Source: Lactarius indigo (lineage: Eukaryota > Basidiomycota > Agaricomycetes > Russulales > Russulaceae). Taken from it: a DNA stretch of 64,000 nucleotides. A model generated the notes under the pieces. That model saw only the letters and a list, made by a program, of their open reading frames with translations. It did no database searches and was not told the DNA's origin. Positions 47,801 through 59,405 of the stretch are shown here, piece by piece. The DNA lies in assembly GCA_025766275.1 (NCBI GenBank), contig JAFKAC010000025.1, positions 558,001-622,000 on the forward strand, written 5' to 3'. The position numbers were made by a program, and so were the translations under genes. The stretch's first letter is position 1. Each line of letters starts with the position of its first letter.

Positions 47801-50800
47801 CAGCTGCCGGACGACTCACAAGTGTGTGTACAACTGCGAATTTTGCGGGGATTTTACGAAACTCTGCGGCTTAGCGTACGTTCTCTGTGCTCCTTCATTT
47901 ACTGTCAGCTAACGGTACTGTAGCGCCGGACATCCCGGGAAGCATGCGTATGTAGGATGGATGTCCTGATACTTCGACTTCTCATTGGCGTATAGCTGTG
48001 CTGTCAGGGCTCATCTCTGTGGCGACCCTTGCAAGTTGTCGGGAAGGCGAGGCTGCCTAAAATATTGCACGAAGGTGGGCAGGGGCAGCTTTGTTTCAAC
48101 TCAAACTTAGAAGATGTCAGGTTAAGGGGCATGCTAAAGACAAGCATATGTGTTCCGCACTCGTACATATGTGTGGCGAGGTACGGTTCCATCTGTTATG
48201 GAGGGAATACTCGCTTACGGCTACGTCATTTCGTCAGCCCTGTGCTCTCAAGGATATAGTATTAGTGGGTGGGAAAGCGTTCTCTTGTCACGAAAACTGC
48301 AGTAGTCCAAGGCACGTTCCGTCTTTGGTATTTCTCAGCTCGCGACCAATTTCCTTTCTTAAGCGATCAAGAACACAAATCACATTCCTGCGATGCGAGG
48401 CTCTGCCCGGTGACGTGCGAGCTCTGCAAACGACCTTGTAATCAACCTCACCTTCACGGGCTCGTTCCGGGAACGCACCACTTGTGTGGGTCAGTATATT
48501 TATCCCCTATTCTAGACGGGTACAGTGTAAAACTCTGTTTCGTGCGACCAGAGAAGCGCACTCGTGTTCAAAGCCTTGTGGTGCCCCGGGAATCTGCCAG
48601 ATTGACACGTCGCCCCAGTCCATCGAAGCTACTTTTACGGGCAAACACGAAACGTTCCAGTACACCAGAGTAAGTACGGATAGAACTTTTGCAACGCGGC
48701 TGTGACTCGAAACAATTTGTAGTATACACAAGGTTTGCTTTGATTTCACGGGATGCATGATGCCCGTGTTGACGCCCAACCTCCCCCAGTTGCAAACCGG
48801 ATGCAGTGTGTGCAGATTATCCCACCGGGGCTGATGGCACATGAGGGAGGACACACCCATAGCAGGGATAAGAAAGAGTCTCATTTCTGCGAAGCACGGT
48901 GCGTTGTTTTCGTGGTATTTTGTGTTGACGTGGTGAATCGAAATTATCAAGCTGCGGGAATTGTGGTTATTTCTGTACTCTTCCTCTTGGTAAGGAGTCA
49001 CCCCATAGGTCATTTACAACCGGTGGACCCACACTTATCATGTTTAAAGGACATTTCCAGAAGGAACATAGAACAAGTCATGGCTCCATGACACAGAGTC
49101 GCTGGGCTGTCGATGGTGCAGACGGCGTGAGTCTCGAATTGGGAGGTCGCAAGTTTTCCTCTGATGACGAGGGAGCACCCATGATGTGCAACCTCGTCTG
49201 CTCGTCAATGGGCAGACACGTCCATATTGACTACCGCCGCGCCGAGGCAAATAGTTTTTGCGACGGTGCTGAAGTGCAGCACATCAATAGCAGGATGGCT
49301 CCCGATCCGGACAGACCCAAGGATGCGATCACTCACAGCCTTCACTGGCGCCGGATGGGTTAGTTACGCGTCGTATTTCCCGGATCCGTTCTAGGCTAAA
49401 ATATCGTCTCCTCTCACAGGCTTCAAAGGTTACCCGAGTCCACGATTCTTCCAAATGTGCGAATGCTGAGACTCGAACGCAGACCCATATACCCGCGAAG
49501 AGCAAGACGACTTTAGAAAATGGTTTGTGATCGACACGTCCTGCGTTCGGACTAAGTTATTGATGGCATTCCGCAGCGATGCAATGTGCCCAGGTGCGCC
49601 AGAAAACATATTTAATTCCACACGTTCCGAGTCGCTACCTACGTCTCATTTAATAGGCTCCGAACACTCGGCGACGGATGCTGCACCTGCACAGCCTTCA
49701 TACTGCTTGCTGCCCATGTTTCATCCTCCTAAGAGTACTAACGACCCTGCCGATGGACTCGGTTACATATCCAATGATGGGCATATGTTTTCGTGCGAAA
49801 ATCCCGCTGAGCTCCAAGCCTTCCATGTGTATGCCTACTAATCTGGCTTCGTTGGCGAGATGCTAAATGAATCGAACGTACTATAGGATATTCGTCATTG
49901 ACAGGTTAAGCGATGCTGTCTTCCTAGCGCTATGCGAATATCTTATGTCTTCATTCTAGATCCGGTTCTATGTCAAGTCATGACCGTCAACCCCTACCAG
50001 ATGCGCCGGCAACGTATCGAATCCGGGAGAAAGCTAACAACAGGCTTGGCGCAGTTTATTCGGCGCTATACAGCTTCTGGTCTGCCCGCCACGCCGCTGT
50101 CACGGGCACCTCGAGGCAACAAGCAACCGGCGCACGACGTGATGCATACAGCATTATCTTGTTCGATAACACCGCGGAAAATGCAGTTGTCAATGACTTC
50201 ACGAGCACCCCGGACCAACTCTTAGATAGCATCCTAGATGAGAGGGCCGGAGGCGGCACAAACTTCGCCGCGGCGATCCAAGCCAGCCAAGCCATCATGA
50301 TAGACAACTGGAGCACCGAAAGGCTCGTATTCTTATTTCCGCTTTTGTCTGTCTGGTTGCACACACCTTTACAATTGTAGAACACCTGTCATGGTTTTCC
50401 TCTCAGATGGGGAATCTTCGATACCGGACAAGGCCGTCGTAGATCTCTGTCGCTCCGCAATTCAGCATGGGTAGGTTGTTCTCCGCTTTTGTCAACGGAT
50501 CGCTGATGGGTTGGTCAGAAAACCGCTTTCTTTTCATGCTGTTTTCTTTGGCCCAGACGGCGAATCGACGTCTTCTAGTTCTAATAGGTGAGTCTCGCTC
50601 TCTGTTGAGGTTAACGGCTCGCTGACAGCTTGATTAGGCAAGTTTTTTTGCCTATACTTTCTTTGGGCGAAATGCTTACAGTTGTCGAAATTCTTCCAGT
50701 GACCAAAATTCCTCGGTCTCTACTCTCTTTAATATGGTGGACATAGCTCTCGAAATACAGAACAGAGCACCCCCAGATCCCTTGTTACCCGCAGCGGCAA

Positions 50801-50965
50801 AAATTCCTTCGTCTCTCCATACAGCCCTCGATACTGTGAGTACGAGTACTAACGCATCCTACGCAGATAAATAATGCTGACTTCCGGAAGGTGCATCTCG
50901 CGGAGACATTCTTGGGAATTGCGGAATCGCTGAGAAAGCCACGAGGCTCATTGATGGCCCTTTAA
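41847..50965 (+). CDS. very large GTPase / Cys-rich / VWA-domain protein, copy B
   Basis: The more complete copy. Order: N-terminal region (RFINAISPGAYASV, MCDQVVALLSPDYSASIVW at about 42845); helical region (43760-44400); beta-rich region (45320-46170); GTPase P-loop GQRSVGKSYSLNHL (about 46250-46295), then EFIG VDSIERS (about 46435-46515) and LFRNNFPSGRDISGLF. The Cys/His-rich region is at 47740-48690, followed by SMGRHVHIDYRRA (about 49210). A VWA domain has its MIDAS split by an intron: IFVID ends at 49904, R/SGSMSSHD starts at 49960. GGGTNFAAAI (about 50250) and VFLSDGE (50395-50415) follow. The C-terminus TFLGIAESLRKPRGSLM ends with TAA at 50965. The first intron appears to use a GC donor. 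Agaricomycete proteins of this architecture are usually annotated only as VWFA-domain proteins. The G3 motif DxxG is degenerate here, and a one-base difference from copy A near 43705 questions the frame, so function is uncertain. Confidence 0.65.
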
Positions 50966-51272
50966 TCGCACTACGATACTATCTAGCAACCATTGTCGTG
51001 GTTATCATGCGGTTATCACGCCTACTTTCGTTTGGGTTCGCCGCCGAAGTAAGAGAGTGTAGAACTTTGTGATGTAATTGATTGGAATATACTGTAGTTT
51101 GTCGCCTCAAGACTTCGTGGCGGACGACTCGTGAGGATATACAGCCCGGAAAGTACAATCCCTTGAGACAATTGTTACTACTAGTAAAGATGCGGCGATG
51201 ATACAGCCAAAGGTGCGGCGATTGACGGAATCCGGCCCGTCTCTTCCGGTGTTGTTCTTTCTTGTTCTCGAC

Positions 51273-52220
51273 ATGTCGGACTCGAGGTCTGGTTCTGAAC
51301 CATCAGATGCTCGGCCTGAGCCCCCACAAAAAGACAACAGAAAATACGTTTCTCCATGGATTCCGGTTTCAATGGTAAGTACGTTTGGCTGTTCAAGCGA
51401 AAATAAGGGCGAAATGTCTCTTTAGCTCGCTGTCACGACGGTAGCCCTCGCCGTACCCCTCGTTCTGCTCCGCCGACAGCGCGCACGTACATCTGCGCTC
51501 AGCAATAGCGTATCTTCCTCGATGGTGACCTCTGCACCCCCTGTGAGGCGAGCGCCAACACGCGGTGTGCCTCCAACCGCACCGCCGCCTCGTGCAGCAC
51601 AGGCCCTGACGCCTGCATCAACAAAGGCGACTCCTTCGGTGGAAGCAAGCAGCTCTTCTGCGGCTTTCTCCCGCATAGCGCAAGAGGATGGCTTCAACGG
51701 CGCTCTATACTCGCTCAAAGCGTTTAGCATCGCCACAGCGCTCGTCGTCGCGGGTGGCGCTGCCAGCGTCTGGGGCGTGAAGACATACCTCGGTGTCCGA
51801 GATGTGCGTAAAAAGTCTTTTTTTCGCATACTGCCGCTGCTGGCGCTTACACCCGCGCAGACCCAGGAGTTCGCGTCCACGATGCGCCTCTCGCTGCTCA
51901 CCAAGTGGCCGCTCCTCGCATCGCGCATCCATCGCGCATCCGACTCGGCTCCGCTGCCCCCACCCATTCCACTGCCGGTGACGATATCCTCCGCTTCCAA
52001 GCCGGATGCGGACCTGCCCCCGCCCCCGCCGCCGACTTCGGTACCCGAGGTGGACGGATGGACTTGGCCCGCCGCGCAAGCGCGACTCGCGGAGGCGTAT
52101 GAGCACGGAGGGGTCGCGCGGTTCGCCGAGACGGCCGCTGGGGAGTTGGAGGCTGAGGCTGAGCTTGAGCGGCGTAAGCGGGGGCTCGCTGTATCGTCGC
52201 AGGCACGGACTCGGAGTTAA
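51273..52220 (+). CDS. TMEM242-like two-helix membrane protein, intact copy
   Basis: Exons 51273-51374, 51426-51803 and 51861-52220 join in phase to 279 residues. After a polar N-terminus lies a hydrophobic helix LAVTTVALAVPLVLLRR (about residues 35-51). A long Ala/Pro/Ser-rich loop follows, then FNGALYSLKAFSIATALVVAGGAASVWGVKTYLGVRDTQEF (second helix) and MRLSLLTKWPLLASRI. The glycine-rich second helix, VWGVK..LGV and the D.QEF..MR box recall TMEM242 (a mitochondrial inner-membrane ATP-synthase assembly factor in animals). The C-terminal tail is charged and helical (AAGELEAEAELERRKR). It lies 308 bases downstream of giant gene B, same strand. The family assignment is moderate; the membrane topology is clearer than the function. 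Confidence 0.6.
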
Positions 52221-52798
52221 AATGACTCACTCCCCTTGATGTCGATCAGCTGGATCTTGGTCGTCCCGCAGCTTGTCGCGAGGGGTGTAAGTTAGATCAC
52301 CATGTACTGCACACATATTTGGCACAAAGTAGGTACTAATCGACCCCCGAAAGGTATAAAACAATAGATAGTAATGACTTCGCGACGCTTGTACTGCCCG
52401 CTGTCAGTCGGTATCCGTGGTGTTTTGTTTCGGTGACGTGACACCTACTACTGGGGTAATCCGATCAATCTACCTGAGGCTTTGGACGTCCTTGCTATTT
52501 TTCTAGTATATGCCTTGGCCAGAACATAGCGATCAACCAGTTCTCACGCCAGAGGCCTAACACAACAAAGTTGCTATGTTGTCGTACATACAAGGCTACA
52601 CCGACAACAAGGAATATACCGTGACAGTACCCGGACCTACAAGCGTCAATATCGACCAACTTTGCCATTGTATATGCGTACAGTACTTACGGCAGTCTAC
52701 CGCGCCATATATCAAGACCATCCATTCCCTAGGATGGCTACATTGTACAACATACCCCCCAACATTGTTATCGTTCATTGTAGACCTACTGTAATATC
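52221..52798 (+). promoter_or_regulatory. 5' region of DUF6535 gene 1
   Basis: From about 52560 it aligns with the 5' region of gene 2 (from about 56800): ACAAAGTTGCTATG / ATAAAGTTGCCATG, TACAAGG, ATATATCAAGAC / TTATATCAAGAC, and TTATCGTTCA(T/C)TGTAGACC just before each ATG. The left part is unassigned. Confidence 0.5.
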
Positions 52799-55139
52799 AT
52801 GTCCACTCCGACTCCAACAAGCGCGCCGACAGACCAAGCCATGGACATATCTTCACCTACGTCCCTTCGACAATCGGGGACTCCATGTGAGTCGAACCAT
52901 TCCCACTTACGGATAATACGTCCGCGGCTACGGTTGTTATCTGACGCTTCTCCTCTCAGCTTCAGGAGCCGGTCCTCCGTGGAGAAACCAAGAAACCCAC
53001 GTATCCTTGAGCAATATATGGGGGGGCGATGCCCAATTCACCGACGAATCCAGCCATTTATTCTCACTGTATTTGTCGTATGCAGAGAAACAGGACAAGG
53101 AACAGACCGACAACTGGAAAGCAGGAGCAGATGGCATACTCGTTTTCGTGCGTACCACATTCTGTCGGCGCCACGTACCACCGACCTGACCCGGTGACTT
53201 GGACGTGTTACTGTAGACTGGTCTCTTCGCCGCGGCGCTGGCCACGTTCGTCATCGACAGTTACAAATACTTATTGCCAGATCGTGACACAGGCAAAAAT
53301 ACTGTCGCCCTCCTCGCACAGATATCTCAGCAACTTTCCGATGGATCCCAAATCTCTGCTCGAGATCCTATAGCCCCTCTGCCCCCCTTCCAACCAGCTA
53401 CCTCGGCTATCTGGGTAAACGCGCTGTGGTTTCTGAGCCTCGTCATCAGTCTCTTCTGTGCCCTACTGGCAACCTTGCAACAGCACTGGGCTCGTCGATA
53501 CCTCCACCGCACGCAAACCCAATGCGCAGTCCACAAGCGCGCCCGCCTTCGCGCCTTCTTTTCCGAAGGCGTAGACCGCTTTCATTTAGCATTTGCCGTA
53601 GAAGCCATCCCAGCTCTTCTTCACATCTCAGTGTTCCTGTTCTTGACGGGTCTTGTCATCTCCTTGTTCACCATCCACCACACCATTGCTTACATCATCC
53701 TCGCGGCTACCGTCGCCGGCGGCCTTGTGTACACGATGATCACGGTCATGCCAGTGTTTTATCACAACAGCCCGTACCACTCTCCATTATCTGCCCCCGC
53801 TTGGGATGTCCCGCGGAAAGTCGCTAGGATTTTACTCTCCCTCCTCCATTTTATCGTGCAACATATGTGCTGCCTCCCTGCAGGCACTATCTCCTCGCTC
53901 TCAACCAGGATCTTGGAATGCAAAAGGCGTCTATCCGTGAGCATGGACAAAGCCGCCGAAGAGACAGCCGATAACCAACATTGGACCATCGACGCCCGAG
54001 CACTCAGCTGGACACTCGACAAATCAGACGAGGAGAGCGAGCTGGAAAAGTTCATCGCCGGCATTCCCAAGTTCACCCGCTCCAATGCGGTCAAAGATCC
54101 CATGGCAGTTCTCAAGTCCGCCACCATTGGAAATAGAATCCGTCCCAGTCTCTACCGCAATGTCACCACCCTCCTCATCAATGCTCTGGACCCAGGCTTG
54201 CTACCCACCTACAAGGACTTACCCGAGTCTGTGCAGCAGCGGAGGGTAGATATTTGTTTGGAGGCTCTCTACGTCCTCCCAGGGGCCATCGAGAAGATTC
54301 TGCGACGTGTCTCGGATACTCTCGACAACGAGAAAGTTTGCAAGAAAGTCAGGATAGGCCTCGCGTCGTTTCTCGGATCCGTGGAGTCATGGCACATGGC
54401 TCAACGGTTTTTGAAGACTAGCAAACACAACAAAAACCCCGAATGGGTCATCGTTGCGGCGCGATGCATGGCCGCCGTGATAACGACTCGGTGTCAGCTG
54501 CATTTGTGGGACTTGAAGACCCGCTCGGCCCTCATTGGACAGTTGGGCATACAAGACTTCAGCCGGTCTAATCGCCACGGTTTCCTTTTGAAAACGCTGA
54601 ATTATTTTCTCGCCAACACGGTGCTGGAGTTCGTCCACGTGGTAGACACCGATATTCTCCTCTCGACGGTGCGCATCGTCAAACACAAACAAAACCAGTT
54701 CAGGGACGCCGCGGACGTGTTTCGCGACGAGTTCAACGCGCTCTTCCGTGTCATCAAATCCAAAGTGGACGACCTAAACGCGACCGCAAATGCGGACGAC
54801 CCCATTCAGGAGAATGCGAACAAGTTGCTTTCCGAGTTGGCTAGCCTGCTCAATCCCGCGCCGGGAAACGGAAGCACCCCCGCTCCATCGGCTCAGACTG
54901 CAACGCCCCCGGACAATGACGGTTCGATCACCCCGGTCGGTCCGATACAGTTCCCCATCCCTCAGATGCCTTTGCCGACCCTCGGCGATGCCTATCTTAT
55001 GATACCCGATACGCCGTCTGGAGAGAACTACCCCCTCGTACCCATGGCCTCTCCCGGAGCGCGCCTTGACCCGCCGGATTCAGCTACTCTGCCCGCGATG
55101 CCCATGCCTTTCCACGACGCTTCCTCGGAATCAGTTTAG
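52799..55139 (+). CDS. DUF6535 membrane protein 1
   Basis: Exons 52799-52886, 52960-53147 and 53217-55139 join in phase to 732 residues. The N-terminus has the family pattern FTDESSHLFSLYLSYAEKQDKEQTDNWKAGADGILVF, then four predicted membrane helices: TGLFAAALATFVIDS (about 93-107), ALWFLSLVISLFCALLATL (about 161-179), LLHISVFLFLTGLVISLF (about 226-243) and AYIILAATVAGGLVYTMITVM (about 250-270). QQHWARRYL and VHKRARLRAFF lie between helices 2 and 3. A soluble alpha-helical C-terminal half of about 400 residues and a Pro/Thr-rich tail follow. This is a family expanded in Agaricomycetes with no assigned function. The architecture suggests a receptor- or channel-like membrane protein with a cytoplasmic domain, which is inference. 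Confidence 0.85.
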
Positions 55140-55345
55140 CCCTTAACGCTCATTTATTGGACAAGGAAGGACGTGCTTGGAAACGCTGCTGCGCGGCGAC
55201 TACCCAGAACACTGCGGATATTTAATGAGTGCATAGTGTATTGTAACGTGTGCTGTACTAGTTTGTTATTTATAGCATTGATGTAACACAGCAATATCGG
55301 TGTAACGTGAACCCAATGATGACAGACCTCTTTTCTCGAATTTTC

Positions 55346-56368
55346 GGGGCGGCCTACTTTTTTTTTTTTGAATCAGTTTTATTCCGGGGCAGTAATAATA
55401 CAACACCGGTCCCCTTCCTCTATGAAGAGAGAAGGGATTTGAGAGCGTAATATGACTAACGTGCACCGTGAGAAATAATAGGGTAAAGAAGGATCGCCAC
55501 CTCCCAGAGGGAGCGAGAGTGTGCCGTGGGGAAGATAGTAGCATACCGCACAATGAAAAAATAACGGCAGAGGAAGAAAGCGTCAAAAGATTAAGTGAAG
55601 AGCGAGAGGGCGGCTTTTTAGGCCGGGTCCGGGTCAAGGTCAGAGAGCGCGTCCAGTTCGGGCGGGCAGCGGGTGTAGGTAGGCCTGAAGTTCGGCAAGC
55701 GCGAGTTCCCGAGGAGTCGGTAATTCCGCGGGCACTTCGAACTCCGGTTTTGAGGCCAGTTTGGTGGATTGAAGGAGGCGTAGGAAGGTGTACACGAGGC
55801 CCCGATCCCCGGCGAAGAGGGAAGAAGGTTCGTGGTTGTGAATAAAACGCAGCGGGCTGGCACCGTTGTCAGAAACGACTGAAGTACCAGGTGCGCGTAA
55901 GGCGACTTAAATACATCGTAAAGAACGTAGCTACTACACGTGAAATCACCAGTACCGATGATATCTCAACTAAGTAGAGGGGAACGGATTGTCCCTGATC
56001 ATACTCGTAAAGTAAAGTCCGAATTGTATCTAAGGATCGTGATGCGAGACTACACCTCGCGTTTCACTCATGCCCGACGCCGAGGTAACTCGCGCGTGGA
56101 CGCACACTCTCATTTCAACAGGGGTGTGGCTGAATATGAGGTCACGATGGCGTGTGCAGCGTGGGCAATCGTAGACCAGATGGTAGAAGGACCGGAAGCC
56201 GCAGTTGCAGTGGTTGGCTTCCGGGGGAAGGTCTGGGCGGTGTCGGCGGGTGTAGTCGGAGGTGAATGAGTGGAGAGTGGCGAGTTGCAAGGCAGTGGCG
56301 TGGGTGCGCCGGGTAATCAGAGTGTACCCTGCCTCGGGCTTTTGGGGGGGTATAGGGGCGGCCTACTT
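55346..56368 (-). mobile_element. 5'-truncated non-LTR retrotransposon (LINE-b) with target-site duplication
   Basis: The body is 55360-56354, minus sense. The coding end has TSDYTRRHRPDLPPEANHCNCGF...HLVYDCPRCTRHR (about 56255-56130), a zinc knuckle of the same type as LINE-a. After a frame change comes a tail FLRLLQSTKLASKPEFEVP ... SDLDPDPA ending in a stop at 55621. AATAAA occurs in the 3' UTR (minus, about 55380), followed by an A tail (T run at 55358-55369). The 14-base repeat GGGGCGGCCTACTT flanks it at 55346-55359 and 56355-56368. The paralogous 3' flank of gene 2 (about 59574-59600) reads straight through the site without the insert. Confidence 0.88.
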
Positions 56369-57047
56369 GCGCTGGCAGGAAAAGGCTTACACAGTGAGTG
56401 GGTCATGGACCGATGGACTGTACTCGAAACCATACGAGAGCAACCAACATGCCTTGGTCAAACTCTTCCGGGCTTCCGCCGGCAAGCACAAAAGGGGCCC
56501 AAAAAACTGACTGATATCGGTGGCGCCGAGAGATTCACCACTCCCTCTAGTACAGGACTGATCTCGGGACTGATAGTATCTAAGCTATCAGCTCTGCAGA
56601 CATCGTACCCGCTCCCGTCCTACGCGAAAGAGTTGCAAAAGCACTTAACTTTTTACTACACCGACGCCAGAGCCCGGAGTGCCAGTGTATCGCTTGCAAG
56701 CGTTGCTCCATGAGGTGAACCGAGAGAGACAACAAGACATTTACGGTAAGCGAGCTGCGAGAGGAGTTATTTGTGTTCACATATAGCACACGAACCCGAG
56801 TACAATAAAGTTGCCATGCAGCCAAGTATGCCGCAGTCGTGCATACAAGGATACATCAACAACAAGGGATATATCCGGACCCACAAGCGTCTATATCGAT
56901 CAACTTTACTATTGTGTGGCGTACGCTTGGGCGTACGGTAACAGTCTACCACGTCTTATATCAAGACTGTCAATTTCCTAGCATGGCCGCGTTGCACAAT
57001 ATACCCCCAGCACTCTTCAAGTTATCGTTCACTGTAGACCCATTAAC
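56369..57047 (+). promoter_or_regulatory. spacer and 5' region of DUF6535 gene 2
   Basis: The left part is 3' flank of gene 1 (GCTGGCAGGAAAAGGC). From about 56760 the sequence is shared with the gene 1 promoter and with a remnant at 60297-60365 (ATTTGTGT.CACAT, GAGTACAATAAAGTTGCCAT). Confidence 0.5.
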
Positions 57048-59405
57048 ATGTCCACACCTAGTACTCCAACAAGCGCACCCATAGGTCAACCCATAGACAT
57101 CCCCACACCTAATCTTTTTCGACAGTCGGGGACACCATGTGAGTCCAACCGTTCCCATTTCCGGACTATACGTCTGCCACTACGGCAGTTATCTGACGCT
57201 TCTCGAATCCCTTCAGCCTCACGAGCCAGTTCTTCGCAGAGTTCTTCGTGGGGAAACCAAGATCCCCAAGTATCCTTGAGCAACATATGGGGTCACGATT
57301 CCCAATTTACCGACGAGTCTAGTCATCTATTCTCATTGTACCTGTCGTATGCGGAGAAACACGACAAGGAACAGACCGACAACTGGAAAGCAGGAGCAGA
57401 TGGCATACTCGTTTTCGTACGTGCTATACATTTGTGTCACGTGCTACCGACCTAAACTGTGGCCCGGGGTCAGACTGGTCTCTTCGCGGCAGCACTGGCC
57501 ACGTTCGTCATCGACAGCTACAAGTCATTATTGCCAGACACGGGCAACAGCACTGTCGCCATCCTCACACAAATATCCCACCAACTTTCCAATGGATCCC
57601 AAACTTCCATCCAGGCCTATGTACCCCCTTCGTCCTCCTTCAAGCCGCCTACCTCTGCTGTCTGGGTGAACGCCCTCTGGTTCTTGAGCCTCGTCATCAG
57701 TCTCTTTTGCGCTCTACTAGCAACCTTGCAACAGCACTGGGCTCGTCGATACCTCCGCCTCACGCAGCCCCAATGTGCAGTCCACAAGCGCGCCCGCCTT
57801 CGCGCCTTCTTCGCTGAAGGCGTCGAACGGTTTCATTTGGCCTTTGCTGTAGAAGCGATCCCGGCGCTTCTTCACGTTTCAGTATTCCTGTTCTTGACGG
57901 GCCTTGTGATCTCCTTATTCACCATCCATCACACCATCGCATACATCATACTCGCGGCGACCGTCAGCGGCGGTATCGTGTACACGATGATCACGGTGAT
58001 GCCGGTATTTTACCACAACAGCCCATACCACTCTCCGTTCTCTGATTTCGTTTGGAACGTCCCGCGGATGACGGCCAAAGCTTTACTTTCCACCGCCCAT
58101 CATATCGGGCATTCACTCCAAAAATACACGGGCATCATCAGGGTGGATGCTATCTCGTCACTCTCAACCAAGATTTCGGAGTACAAAAAGCGTCTATCCG
58201 TGAGCATGGACAAAGCCGCCGAAGAGACAGCCGATAACCAACATTGGACCATCGACGCCCGAGCACTCAGCTGGACACTCGACAAATCAGACGAGGAGAG
58301 CGAGCTCGAAAAGTTCATAGCCGGCATTCCCAAGTTCACCCGCTCCAAAGCGGTCAAAGATCCCATGGCAGTTCTCAAGTCCGCCACCATCGGAAATAGA
58401 ATCCGTCTGAGTCTCTACCGCAACGTCACCACCCTCCTCATCAATGCCCTGGACCCAGGCTTGCTACCCACCTACAAGGAGTTACCTGAATCTGTGCAGC
58501 AGCGGAGGGTAAGTATTTGCTTGGAGGCTCTCTACGTCCTCCCAGGGGCCATCGAGAAGATCCTGCGACGTGTCTCGGATACTCTCGACAACGAGAAAGT
58601 TTGCAAGAAAGTCAGGATAGGCCTCGCGTCGTTTCTCGGATCCGTGGAGTCATGGAATATGTCCCAACGATTTTCGAAGGCTAGCAAGTATAACAAAAAC
58701 CGCGATTGGGTCTTCGTCGCGGCGCGATGCATGGCCGCGGTCATAACGACTCAGGGTCAGCTGCATTTGTGGGACTTGAAGTCTCGCTCGGCCCTCATTG
58801 GACAGTTGGGCGTACAAGACGTCAGCCAGTTGAAAAATCGCCACAGTTTCGTTTTGAAAAGCCTGAATTATTTTCTCGCCAACACGGTGCTGGAGTTCGT
58901 CCACGTGGTAGACACCGACATTCTCTTCTCTACAGTGCGCATTATCAAACATAATCAAAACCAATTCGGGGACGCCGCGGGGGAGTTTCGCGACGAGTTC
59001 AAGGGGCTCTTCCGTGCCATCAAACGCAAAGTGAACGGCCTGAGCGCGAACGCGGACGACCCAAAATCGTTAATGGTTCGGGAGAATGCGAACGAGCTGG
59101 TTTCCGAGCTGACCAGCGTGCTCAATCCCGTGCCGGGAAATGGAAGCACCCCCGCTCCACCGGCTCGGACAGACGCCCCTCAGACTGCGACGCCCCCGGT
59201 CAGCCCGATACAGTTCCCCATCCCTCAGGTGTCTTCGCCGACCCTCGGCGATGCCTATATCTCAATATCCGAGACGCCGTCCGGAGAGACCTACCCCCTC
59301 GTCCCCATGCCCTCTCCCGGAGCCTACTCCGACCCGCCGCATTCTGCTACTCTACTCATGCCGCCAATGCCCCCCCACGACACCTCCTCGGAATCAGTTG
59401 AGTAG
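57048..59405 (+). CDS. DUF6535 membrane protein 2
   Basis: Exons 57048-57138, 57217-57416 and 57474-59405 join in phase to 740 residues. The same four-helix N-terminal membrane domain and long helical C-terminal half as gene 1, in tandem and same orientation. The segment after helix 4 differs clearly (VWNVPRMTAKALLSTAHHIGHSL against AWDVPRKVARILLSLLHFI in gene 1), while the next 200 residues are almost identical. The terminal tail has several small indels. A shared ancestral copy followed by local gene conversion is the simplest reading. Confidence 0.85.

Larger units (their letters stand above)
41530..52220. repeat. right unit of tandem segmental duplication
   Basis: Partner of 28770-40828, with the same gene order and orientation; it lacks the inserted elements and retains the VWA exons and a complete TMEM242-like gene. 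Confidence 0.85.

Noticed and set aside
51422..52000. 192-codon antisense frame over the TMEM242-like gene
   Set aside because: Complement of a conserved coding exon; no independent evidence, and the paralogous antisense frame at 40442-40843 is different.
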